From Cervus elaphus (Eukaryota; Chordata; Mammalia; Artiodactyla; Cervidae): a stretch of DNA of 64,000 nucleotides. A model generated the notes under the pieces. That model did no database searches and was not told the DNA's origin. It worked only from the letters and a program-made list of their open reading frames with translations. Positions 1 to 12,500 of this stretch are shown one piece after another. Every line of letters begins with the position of its first letter. The first letter of the stretch is position 1. The position numbers were made by a program, and so were the translations under genes. Where the stretch lies: the NCBI RefSeq assembly GCF_910594005.1, contig NC_057829.1:54419001-54483000 (forward strand), in the 5' to 3' direction.

Positions 1-414
1 GTGAGGAAGCAAAGGCAAGAGTGCCCCCTTATGGCGAATGAACCAAAAAAAAAACAACAACAAAAGACTTCATTCTCAACTGTGACTTCATGCACATGCA
101 CATGGGCTTTGCCCAAGCACACACAAGATCTTGGAGATCCAAGCTGACAGAATATTAACTAGTCTTTTACTTGCCCTAGAGGTTTCTGGAGATCTTTGTG
201 TTCTTCTCAGAAGAATATGTATCAAACACAATGGGAAACAACAGAGTCAGAACTCCTCCCAACCTATTACAGGACTTCTCAAGGCAAGGTCCAACCTTGT
301 TCTGTACTCTCAGCCAACGGTGAAACAAAGCTACATGAATACAGTAGGGCTGTAACGATATAAGAGCCTATACGACTGCATCAGGAGGAAGAGGCCGACA
401 ACAAAGGCAAATGC

Positions 415-990
415 ACTGTGGCCCCCAGTCTTTCTGGCACTGGGACTGGTTTTATGGAAGACCATTTTTCCATAGACTGGGGGTGAGGGGATGGTTTCAG
501 GATGATTCAAACGCCTTTCATTTATTGTGCATTTTATTTCTAGCATTATTACATTGTGATATATAATAAAATAATTATACAACTCACCATAACACAGAAT
601 CAGTGGGAGCCCGGAGCTTGTTTTCCTGCAACTACAGTCCAATCTGGGGGTGATGGGAGACAGTGGCAGCCGCCCCCTCCAGCATTGGCATCACCACCTC
701 GGCTCCACCTCAGATCAGCAGCGGGCATTAGATTCTCATGAGTGACGAAACCTAGATCGCTCGCATGCACAATTCCCAGAACGGTTGGATCTCCTAGGAG
801 ATTTGATAGGAGGCGGAGCTCAGCCGGTAATGCAAGTGGTGGAAAACAGCTCTAATTACAGATGAGGCTTTGGCTAACTCACCTACTGCTCACCTCTGCT
901 GTGTGGCCAGGTTCCTAACAGGCCATAGATGGTACCAGTCTGTGGCCTAGGGGGTTAGCAACCCTGCTGTAACTCAGCTGTAGTAAGAAT
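415..990 (-). mobile_element. Old hAT-like non-autonomous DNA transposon
   Basis: The block carries the familiar mammalian repeat text running from a 'gaccatttttccatagactgggggtgagg' type start through 'ggcattagattctcatgag', 'aggcggagctcag' and 'cctaacaggcca' to 'ggtaccagtctgtggcc'. It lies in the 3' flank of LIPA. Family assignment is from memory and the orientation is tentative. Confidence 0.6.
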
Positions 991-2069
991 GACCATGCAA
1001 CATCTCTACCTCTGGCTTGGCCCATGTACTGATGAAAAATCCCCAAAGAAAACTTTGGCAAGGAGGTGAAGAGCAAAACGATGAAAGGTGGACTCTACAG
1101 AACTTAGGCCCTGTTCATTCACTCCCATGTTCCGGGCAGTGGCAGATTTACTCCCCACAAGTTCACCGGGAGACCTCCATTATAGCAACCAAAGAAGGGA
1201 AACCAAATCATCTAAAACCCGGAAACCATTCTCTGGCCAGCTCTCTCTCACTACTGGTGGGAAACAACAAAAATAGTCATGCTATTTCTGGCCCTATACT
1301 TAAGGATCTTGTACCTGGTTGGCAAACCAGTTTGCCTTGATAAAAGGAAAAAGAAGTTTTCTTTCTTTAGGGGAACATAAGGCCAGCAGGAAGACTGTCA
1401 TCCCCCAGGGGTCATATATCCTTCACATCTAACACAATTTTACTCTTTTCTGTACAATTTTACTTTATTTGCCATGAAAAATCAGATTTCACTTCAGACC
1501 CTCCCAGGTGTTACTTGTGCATGTAATTTCATTCAGCTCAATGACAAAGTCTGCCATTTTTCACACATTCTGTCAGTCCACATATATTTATTGACTCACT
1601 AATAGTCTAGGCTGTGTGTTAGATTCTAGGTATACAGAGGTAAGATCTTAAAGCTCACATAGTGGGAGAGATCACATTAGACCCCCAATTCTGTTTTGGG
1701 AGCCCTGTGACGTTGCCTCTGCTAGCTTCAGTTGCTTCATTTGTTTAAGGAGAAAGGTTGATGAACAGAGCTTAAATCTAGGGTCCCGTCTGCAGCCACT
1801 ACCTGCAGACGGGGTTAATCAGGGTTTAGTCCCCACTCACAGCCTCGCTCAGCAGACCCTGAAGATTTCCAAACCATCCCCCACTCCTTAGGTTTAAGAC
1901 CACGCTCCTCCCTATGGGAGAGGACCAAAGGTTCACGGGCAGTATCAATGAGGTTTACGAGGAGGAGGGAGGAGCGAGGGGAAAGACAAGAAAGAAAACA
2001 TAAGTCCTGCTGAAAGAAGGAAGTCCAGAATGACTATTAAATAAAGGCGAACTCACACCTGCACACAAT
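991..2069. other. LIPA 3' flank without recognised genes
   Basis: No gene, exon-like block or RNA gene was recognised. The open frames are short and unlike known proteins. In mammals the next gene in this direction is usually CH25H, but it is not reached here. Confidence 0.6.
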
Positions 2070-3328
2070 GCTTCAGGCCTGGGAGGCTGAGTTTTATTAA
2101 CAAGTTGAAATAAGATCATTTGAATGTTATAAAGCAGTCTCACGTTGTCTGCACAGATTAACCAATACCAAGTATTGTTTATTATTGCCAAGCAACTCTA
2201 TCAGAAAACCAGAGCAATGGTCACTGTTCATCTGACAGCACTGTAAGGAAACAGGGCTGCAAGAAAAGCAGGTGAACGTGGGTGTCCTGACATAGGGATG
2301 CAAATCAGGAGTATTAAAAATCTGAACACATACAAAAGAAAAAAAAAAAATCCCTGAGTTTTAATCTGAAAACAACCATGTTCACATTCACATTTCTTTT
2401 GTGTGTAAATAAAGTAGGCACTCCTCCTGAGTGGCCTCAGGGCTTCTACTCTACACATGCCATGGCCAGGCTTCAGCAGCTAGTGAAGTGAACAATGTAA
2501 TTTCTGGAAAAACAGTGCTATCGTGTCTTCACAGGACTTTTCTTCTGAAACAAGTGGATTTATTGCCTGCCACACAATGAAGAGTTCATGCATATCAGTG
2601 GTTGAATCTATCAGTCAAGTTACTTAAAGTATAGTGGTTGTTGTTGTTGTTGTTGATGATGAATGTATTTTTTTTATGAATGTAATTTATTTTTGAAGAC
2701 TCCAGAAAATTATTTCCCTCAGTCTGAGCAATTTAAACATTTGCTAAATAGCAGCTCTCGCAATTAGGCTTGATAAAATTCATCATAGGATCATTATAAC
2801 CGGCACTACTGAGGTATCACTGAAGTTGATTTCATACCTACTACATGAGAACATGAGGAGGTGTCACTTAGATCTCTAAATATAAGGCCATTCGATCGAG
2901 AGCCCTTTAAGGCAAGCAGGTAAGAACTGGGTACTTATACACTGAGCTTCTTTCAAGTCTGTGTCAGATTATTTACTGATGAACAAGGCATCTTGAAAAT
3001 TCCAACATGGGTCAATGGGTCCTGTGTTGAGAGTAAAAAGGCAATACAGTATATTCTAAATTGTAAGGATAAATGGAATGGTCATGATCGTTTATCAATC
3101 AGTGTCATTTTTAAGACTGGTTGAGGCACCAGCTTTGTATTTGGCCATGATTAAATGAAAAAAGCAAAAGCATTTCTGATCCTAACTGGAGAGAATCAGG
3201 CATCTTCAACAGCATAATTTCCTTGGTTATAAAAATATAAAAGGCCTGGGAAAGGAAAACGAGTATTTTAGAGAAATTAAGCGAACACACTTAACATGAC
3301 TTGACAGTAAATGTCTCCAGTCTGGTGT
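2070..3328 (-). other. LIPA: LIPA 3' UTR
   Basis: The region runs from the stop codon to the best poly(A) site. On the minus strand AATAAA at 2092-2097 is followed about 22 nt later by a CA and then by a GT-rich stretch (TGTGTGCAGGTGTG), a standard cleavage context. The resulting UTR of about 1.26 kb fits the known size of LIPA mRNA. A second AATAAA at 2559-2564 could give a shorter form. A GTT/GAT microsatellite lies inside, near 2636-2662. Confidence 0.75.
2092..2097 (-). terminator. LIPA: Poly(A) signal AATAAA of LIPA
   Basis: This is a canonical hexamer on the minus strand with a CA cleavage candidate near 2069-2070 and a G/T-rich downstream element immediately after it. Confidence 0.72.
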
Positions 3329-3562
3329 TCAATGGTACTTCCTGATTAGATTTATAATTTCATTATAGAGTTTCCACGGGGCATCCAAGCCCCAGATAAA
3401 GTCAAGATGATCCCACTCAGGAATGCGCTTGTGGTACACCAGGTTGGAGATCTGCACCTGTAAGAGGGTGACGTCCTTGTCGTCCGCGAGCCAGTCCCGA
3501 CCTCCGCTCCAGACAGCAGTCTGCACCAACATGTCTTTCACATTGTAAAGGGGAGGGAAACT
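3329..3562 (-). CDS. LIPA: LIPA exon 10 coding part (catalytic Asp and His, stop)
   Basis: After acceptor gttacag the exon codes residues 323-399. It holds Asp345 in WSGGRDWLAD and His374 in IPEWDHLDFIWG, completing the triad. The protein ends in IRKYH before a TGA at 3329-3331, at the same length as human LAL. Confidence 0.97.
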   Translation of the reverse strand, partial: SFPPLYNVKDMLVQTAVWSGGRDWLADDKDVTLLQVQISNLVYHKRIPEWDHLDFIWGLDAPWKLYNEIINLIRKYH

Positions 3563-6500
3563 CTGTAACGAAAACCCACAGAAAGCTCTGTCTCTGTTGT
3601 TTTAATTGACAAAAACACAATCCCCTGAAAACACTGATTAGAAAATCTGATCCAAGAATAAAAGACTAAATTTTTAAAACTGCTCTCAGGTTACTTTTTA
3701 ACTGGCTACTGCCAGATCAAAAAAGAAGCCTAACCCAGAAGGAAAGAATACTATAATGACTGCTGGCTATCGAATTGTTACCCTGTGCTGGTAACATCCC
3801 TGGGAGGAAGGCATCATTCTCCCAGGTGGTTTATGCCAAACCGCAAAACCAAACCAAGTGGTTTGGAAGGGGTTTTGGAGTCATACCCCAAACCTCTCCT
3901 CCCTCTGGGGTGTGACACAGTCATAGAAATTCTCTAAGTCTCAGTTTCTTTCACTTTAATAATAATAATGACATCTATATCACACAGATATTCTGAGAAT
4001 TAAGTAAGAAAAACATGGGCATAGGGCCTCACACTGTAGACTCCTTAGCACTCAAAAAAACAGGTCAATTTATTTGTATATGGAAGAAAAGGTTTAGGCA
4101 ATGTAATTTGGCCAAATACCCCCACCGCCACCAGCCACCAGCTAACAGTCCTAGATTTGTCTGACTCTGATATCTGTGCCTGATCACTATCCATGACATA
4201 TGAGAAAGACGGTTGCACATATAAAGCCAGAGAAAGGACAATGTCCAAAGAATGAACCAGGAAGCTTAGGCTGTTCTAGAATTGACTAGGGGAAAACAAA
4301 GGCTACCTAGTCAACCCTCTTGGACATTTCCCCAGCACCTGAGCCCAGCCAAAATTCTCATAACTCAGGCTGGCTTCTTTGATGAGTTTTCAGGGCCCAT
4401 TTAAATTCTAAAGACTTTGAAGACTTTACCTGGTTGTAATGAAAATAATTCTTGGCACTGCTTCCAAAGTCAAAGGCTTGAAACTTTTGCAATTTAACAA
4501 CCTAGACAGAAAATAATTGGGGGTGGGGGAGAGTTATCTAACACAGAAATTTGATTTAACATCATAGGTTGCAAGAGTTAGCCACCTCCCCAGATACCAA
4601 ATTTATTAGTTCAGTTCAGTCCCTCAGTCAAGTCCAACTCTGCAACCCCATGGACTGCAGCATGCTAGGCTTCCCTGTCCATCACCAACTCCCAAGTTTA
4701 TACTGAAACCCAGGTTCATTTCCAAACTGATTTAAAATAAAATGGCATTATTTTTCTCTCCATTCCTAAATGACTCAATTTCATACTGTATGATTGGAAA
4801 GTAGCTATTACATGACACAATAAAGCAGCTACACTTACGTGCTGTGAACAATACTGGATCAACAGTGCATCCACTGGATGAACTTTATGATGATGTTCTT
4901 ATTGAAATTTGAATCTTAAACTTTTCTAAAGAGTTAACTATCTTACTTGGGAAAGGAATACATATTACAAATAATATATAGATTAATATACATTTATACA
5001 AGATTAATGTATATTTATATGGGTAATCAGAGAAGGCAATGGACCCCACTCCAGTACTCTTGCCTGCAAAGTCCCATGGACGGGAGAGCCTGGTAGGCTG
5101 CAGTCCATGGGGTCGCTGGGAGTCGGACACAACTGAGTAACTTCACTTTCACTTTTCACTTTCGTGCACTGGAGAAGGAAATGGCAACCCACTCCAGTGT
5201 TCTTGCCTGGAGAATCCCAGGGACGGTGGAGCCTGGTGGGCTGCCGTCTATGGGGTCACACAGAGTCAGACACGACTGAAGCGACTTAGCAGTATATGGA
5301 TAAATATATTTATATTAGTATGTAAATATATTAATTTTATTAGCAAACATATATAGCCTAATATTAACACTATATACTTATATTAATATATGTTAATATA
5401 TTTATATATAATCACATACAATCTCCATCATATTTCCTATATCCATTCTATTTGATTAGTCATATTACTTAACATTTTAATAATTTTATTTAATATTTTT
5501 CTTGAGTACCAGTACCAGTATAACCACCAAACTATACTGCACACCAGAACATTTCTAACCACTTGAGACTGGAGCCGTGAAATGACGTTGTATATGAAAT
5601 TTAAACGTATACTTATTTTGAATAGCATGATATGAAAATATTAACAAAAAGTCACTTATTCATAAATTTTGAAATAATGCAAAGTCATACTTCCTCTATA
5701 TCCCCCAATTAAAAATATGTGGAGAAACAAATTCAAAATGGGCGAACTAAATGAATTAGAAACTGTTCACGTTTTGGCCAGAGGGTGATGCCTAGCAAAT
5801 GGAAAAAAATCTAAAGATTTCTGCCGAACTGCTTTTGATTTATGAGAATACTAGAGTGAGTAGCCATTCCCTTCTGCAGGGGATCTTCCTGACCCAGGAA
5901 TTGAACCTGGGTCTCCTGCATTACAGGCAGGTTCTTTACCATCTGAGCCACCAGGGAAACCCCAGGAGAAGTTTTTAGCTCTTCTCAACTGCATAAAATT
6001 CTACTGTTTCATGCAACAGAAAACAACGTGAGATGAGGCACTACAGGGGAAATATTTAGCATCTGCTTTTGTCATGATATATGACAGATATTAATATCTG
6101 AAGCACATTTAACAAGGAGAATAAGATATGAATTTACAGCACCTGTTAGTGCATCTGCTCCCCAACTCTAATTGTCAGTGAAAATATATGAATGCAAGTT
6201 GTTCTGCCCCTGGAGACAGACATCAGTTTGTCCCTTTCTCACATGTGTCTTGAAAGGGCATTTCAGAAGATGGGAAATGTGAAGAAGATTATTTATAATA
6301 ACAAAAATCTGTTAATAAGCTAACATTCAATGACAGTTAAATATATTATATTACAATCTACACATAGTATGCTACTGTTGTGAATGTATATATAATAAAA
6401 TAGAAAGAGAAAACTGTTTATAAACAATATTAAGTGGAGAAAAGTCAGAAAATAAAATTGAACATGCACTATGGTTATACTTAGGGTCAACCTTTCTAAA

Positions 6501-9500
6501 GTACCATACATATCTATGTCTTAAACATATACTTATCTTCTGATCATTAAGTCTACTAAGACCATATCCTAAGAAACTCATCTCCCTAAGGTATAAGGAC
6601 AGATCTCTAATTCAAGAATTCTTATCCGAGGATGTTTTATTGCCCAAAAAACACTATCATTGTAATAATAAAAATAATAATAAATTCAAGCAATAAAAAG
6701 CTGTTCTCAGTTACAAATATTTCTAAGTGCAGTTATTGACCTGGAGAAGTATTTTTGACTATGGCACAGACTGTTATTTGTCCCCCCAGGACCCATCCTT
6801 GCCTTCTTCCTTTCAGTAATAAAATTTCTAGGTTTTTTTGCTAAGCACCTAGCTGCCAGAGTAGGAACGATATCCCTCATGGGCTTCCTTTCTGTGGGCT
6901 GAAACTGCCATGAACGTGACCCAGTTTCAACCAGACAGAAGAGGCCAGTGCCCCGGAGATGGGGAGCAACACTTGCAGGGGGCACTGGGTCCCCGCAGGA
7001 CTGCCTGGAGCAGTCATGCCCCCGCCTCCACAATCACGTGCCACTGATGTCTGGACTGGATTCTGAGGAAGAAAACTATTTAGTTGCTGTATTTTAGAGT
7101 CTCTGATACAGCAACTTAGCCTGTACCTAAGAAATACAATGCTACTTAATTCAATAAAAATAATTAAAAAGTGCACGTAGCATAATTCTTCTTTTGTAAT
7201 GGAAACAACTATACAAAAAAATTGTAAGACTACACTGAAAGAATTCAGGACACGCCAACCCAAAACAGGCCGCTTTGGCATAATGATAATTTGGAGTTAA
7301 AGGCACTTGAAAAACAGCAGATGCCAAGGAGGACACTGACCTTTTTTCTTTCTAAAAGGAGACAACAAAACTTGCATGTGAAAGAAGCCCTCCCTATATC
7401 AGGGGGAAGAAGCATGTGCAACACCAGAGCCTAAGAGAGGAGGCTGTGGGAATCTATACAAACAGACCTTGTAAAAATAACTCGCATATCTTGTCAGTCT
7501 CTTCAGATAGTTTACTTTTCCACAACTGCTACTCTTTGTTCAACCTAGTATATTAGCACTTCAGCAGTTACTTCTTTGGGTCTTTATTTTTCTTGTGAGG
7601 GCTCCCATGAACACAGAAAAAATCCATATGTTTTACCCCTGTTAATCTGTCCCACAGCAGTCCCAGTCAGAAACTCTAAGAGGGTAAAGGAAAAATTATA
7701 CCTCCCCTATAATACCCAAATACTAGTAGTAGTTATCATGGGTGGTAGACATACGGGTGATGTATTTTCTTCTTTGTACTCACATATTTTTGAAAATTTC
7801 ATAATGAACATATAAATGTAATAACAAATTGCTAAATGTCTCCTACAGTGTTTTGAGGAGCCTAACTAATGCATATTTCTTAAGCAGCAGGTTTCAAACA
7901 ATAGAGAACATCAGATCTTACAAGGTACTTACTAAAAAGCAGATCCCAGGGCCATACCCTCAGGAATTCTGATTCCCAACAAGTCTTGGATAGACCCAAG
8001 TTATCTTAGAGTGCCCTAAGTAATTCTGAGGGCTTCCAGGGTGGCTCAGATGGTAAAGAATCTGCCTGCAATGCAGGAGACCTGGGTTCAATCCCTGGGT
8101 CAGAAAGATCCCTTGGAGAAGGGAAAGGCTACCCACTCCAGTATTCTGGCCTGGATAATGCCATAGACGGAGGAGCCTGGTGGGCTACAGCCCACTGGGT
8201 CGCGAAGAGTCGGATATGACTCAGCAACTAATACACACACAAGTAATTCTGGACAGCACTGAAAAGATACATTAGGACCTGCCTTCTTCAGAGAGGGGCG
8301 AGGACCTGGGCTCTGAGCACAGCCACCAAGGAGATTAGAGATTTTGGAAGAAATCTGAAACACATGAGGCTTATACAAGAGGATAAGATTTTAAGCTCAA
8401 TTTAAAAATCCAGTAAAGAACTACATTTAGAATGATTGAGAAGCGAATGCTAATTACTTAAACAAAAGATTCATTTCAAAAGGTACTATGAATACAATGG
8501 CCCTTAAGGGCCAAAAAAAGCAACTATCTTCTTGACAAGGGGATGACAGGGGGAACAGAAGAGCAAAGGGCAGGGCCACCTTCTGCAGGGAATCCAGACT
8601 TCAGAAAGATTCTTGGGGCACATTCCAATGCAGCCAGGACCTAAAACCACATGGTCACCCCCGGACCTGAGAGCGTTGCTCATATCCACAGCCGGCAGCC
8701 TCTGACTCCCACCAGCTGTTTGAGAAAAGGGCTAGACGAGAGCAGGAGCCTGGCTTACAGCCAGTCCAAGAGCTCCAGGCAAACCCAGCACACAGGGGAG
8801 GCATGCAGCATGAAGGAATGCCAACCTGGGGGCGGAAACGGGGGAAACTGCCAGCCGTGGCTGCCACGCTTTGAGCTCAGCTCAGTCATCCCCTGCACAA
8901 GGGAGCATTGACCTCTGAGATGACAAAAGCTGGGCCTTCCTGAATAATGTCCATTAGGGTTGAGGGTAGAAACACTCACGCAGATCAGCATATGTTGATG
9001 GCAGGGTATACAAAGAAAACCACCTACTAAACAGAGACGTGGTTGAGGAGAAAAGCAGGGGCCTGAATGGACACTTAGCAGTGAACATTTGAGGACTTTT
9101 GAAGGTTGTAAGACATTACTTCAGAGGTGAGTGTGTGCTCTTCTGCCTGTCACAAGCTCCCTGCCTTGCAGATGCCTCTCTTCTAAGCCAGACTCTGACA
9201 CCAAGTCACTGATGCTTAGCACTGGGCCTCATAGTCACCATGGTGCTAAAAGCCTCACACCCCATCCTGCCTGGTTTGTAGGGACAAGCCCAGGGGGCAG
9301 TGACCCATGGCACTCCCAACAGCCAGGGTTCCTGGGACATGAATGTGCCAGTAATGTCCTGAAGCAACGGGTCCCAAATCCTCTTGAATAGTAGAATCTA
9401 ATGGGCAGAATTTTTAAACAATATTTAAATTCTCACCACTCGGCACCAGAGGCAGTCCATCCTAAAGAAAATCAACCCTGAATATTCATTGGAAGGACTG

Positions 9501-12500
9501 ATGCTCAAGCTGAAACTCCAATACTTTAACCACCCCATGCGAAGACCTGACTCATTGGAAAAGACCCTGATGCTGGGAAAAATTAAAGGCAGGAGGAGAA
9601 GGGGATGACAGAGGATGGGATGGTTGGATGGCATCACCAACTCAACGGACATGAGTTTGAGTAGGCTCCGGGAGTGGGTGTTAACAGGGGCCTCTGGGGC
9701 TGATGGATATGTTTATTGTCTTGACTGTGGTGATACATTTGCAGGTGTATATGGCAAAACAGACTACATTGTACAGTTTAAATATTGTATATCACTTATA
9801 CCTCAATAAAGTTGTTTTTTAAAAACAAAAGTTTAGGCTTTCCAGTCCAAATGAACTGGAATCTCTAGGGACGGGACACAGGAGTCTTGTGCTTTAAAGC
9901 ATTGTTAGTGTTGTTGTCATTAAGTCAGGTCCAACTCTTTGCAACCACATAGAATGCAGCATATCAGGCTTCCCTGTCCTTCACTATCTCCCGGACTTTG
10001 TTCAAGCTCATGTCCACTGAATTGGTGATGCCATCCAACCATTTTATCCTCTGTTACCCACTTCTCCTCCTGCCTTCAATCTTTCCCAGCATCAGGGTCT
10101 TTTTCAATGAACTGGCTCTTCACATCAGGTGGCCAAAGTACTGGAGCTTCAGCATTAGTCCTTCCAATGAATGTTCAAGGTTGATTTCCTTTATGACTGA
10201 CTGGCTTGATCTTCTTGCTGTCCAAGGGACTCGTAGAGTTTTCTCCAGCACCACAGTTCAAAGCATCAATTCTTCGGCAGTCAGCCTTCTTTATGGTCCC
10301 ACTCTCACATCCGTACATGACTACTGGAAAAATCATAGCTTTGACTAGATGAACCATTGTTAGCAAAGTGATGTCTCTGTTTTTTAATATACTGTCTAGG
10401 TTGGTCATAGCTTTTTTTCTAAGGAGCAAGTATCTCTTAATTTCGTGGCTGTAGTCACCATCCACAGCAGTGATTCTGGAGCCCAGGAAAATAAAATCTG
10501 CCACTGTTTCCACTTTTTCCCTATCTGTTTGCCATGAAGTGATGGGACTGGATGCCAGGATCTTAATTTTTTGAAAGCTGAGTTCTAAGCTGGCTTTTTC
10601 ACTCTCTCCTTTCACCTTCCTCAAAAGGCTCTTTAGTTCCTCTTCACTTTCTGCCATTAGAGTGGTATCATCTGCATATCTGATGTTGATATTTCTCCCA
10701 GCAATCTTAATTTCAGCTTGTGATTCATCCAATCTGGCATTTTGCATGATGTACTCTGCATATAAGTTAAACAAGCAGACAATATACAGCCTTATCGTAC
10801 TCCTTTCCCAATTTGGAACCAGTCTGTTGTTCCATGTCCGGCTCTAACTGTTGCTTCTGGACCTGCATACAGGTTTCTCAGGAGGCAGGTAAGGTGGTAT
10901 GGTGTTCCCATCTCTTGAAGAATTTTCCAGTTTGTTGTGATCCACACAGTCACACAGTCACTTTAGTGCAGTCAATGAAGTAGAAGTAGATGTTTTTCTG
11001 GAATTCCCTTGATTTTTCTATGATCCAGTAGATGCCAGCAATTTGATCTCTGGTTCCTCTGCCTTTTCTAAATTTAGCTTGTACATCTGGAAGTTCTTGA
11101 TTCATGTATTAATGAAGCCTAGCTTGAAGAATTTTGAGCATTACCTTGCTAGGATGTGAAATGAGTACAAGTTCAAAAGCCTGGATTGTAGTTAACCCAA
11201 TGTCCAAGTGTGATCTGTCATGTCCAACTCTTTGTGACCCCATGCACTGTGGCCTGCCAGGCTCCTCTGTCCATGGGATTCTATAGGCAATAACACTGCA
11301 GTGGGTTGCCATTCATTTCTCCAGGGGATCTTCCCTACCCAGGGATCGAATCTGTGTCTCCCACATTAGCAGGTGAATTCTTCACCACTGAGCCACCTGG
11401 TAAACCCAGCTAATCCAATAGCTCTACAACAAACCCAATCCACCTTACTTTTTAAAAACAGTATTCTATTAAAACGTGTATTTTTAAAGGCAACTCACAT
11501 GATTCTGATGCAGACAGTGACTGCCAGATATTTGGAAACTGCTATCCAAGACACCCACTGCATCTTGGTTTGGTACTTAAATGGTGAGTTATTTCATATT
11601 TAAAAAGAGTCTGGGGGAAAAACTGTACAAAAAAACATGCCCCAAGGTAGAAATAAGTCCTTGGCATATTGTCAGGTGGAAAAAAAAAATCAAGCTATAA
11701 GAGAGTAAGAAGAAAATAAATCAATCTATTTCTATAATTATGATTTCTATCTATATCTTTACTACTTTCTGAAATGATATGCAGCCAGAAACAGTACAAT
11801 GCAGAGACATTTCATACCCCTGCATGCACATTTTCTCTGTGGGGGATTACAGAACGATATTATCTTTCACCTTAAAAGAAACTTTATTATTATAGCCATA
11901 TGTAATTTATATTTTCTAGAATAAACATGCATATTTTTGTGATATGTGATCATACAATCAAAACTCTATATTAAAACTCAGTGACTCATTTATATCCATG
12001 ACTGATTTAGCTGCTCATCCACTGATGTTTCAGATAAACTGTGTTCATGGGTTAATGCTGAAATGCTCCGTCTGCTTAGTCGCTCAGTCGTGTCCGACTC
12101 TTTGTGACCCAGGGGACTGTAGCCCAGCAGGCTTGTCTGTCCATGGGGGTCCTACAGGCAAGAATACTGAAGTGGGTTGCCATGCCCTCCTCCAGGGGAT
12201 CTTCCCAACTCAGGGATCGAACCTGTGTCTCCTGCAACAGCAGGTGGATTCTTTACCACTGAGCCACCAGGGAAGCCCTCAATAGCTGTTTAGTGAATCT
12301 GCATGTAATGCAGTCAGCCCAAGGAAGGATAACACAGACAACAGTGACAAGAGCCCAGGGCACTGGAAGGAAGGCAGCCCAGATGTGTGAGCAGATTTTC
12401 TGTTTCTTGGAATGCACAGAACTTTCCAATGCTGATTTTCTACAACCTCCCACCACGCTCCTGAAATGCCTACCTGGCTCCAGTGTATCATGTTTTGCAC

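Noticed and set aside
8100..8378. Minus frame with LRDPVGCSPPGSSVYGI text, and its many relatives
   Set aside because: This text recurs wherever Bov-tA or Bov-A SINEs are read in the same frame. It is translated repeat, not a gene family.
10175..10774. Reverse transcriptase frame as a host gene
   Set aside because: The YADD and ESEEELKSLL text is the BovB LINE. The frame is truncated and belongs to the mobile element.
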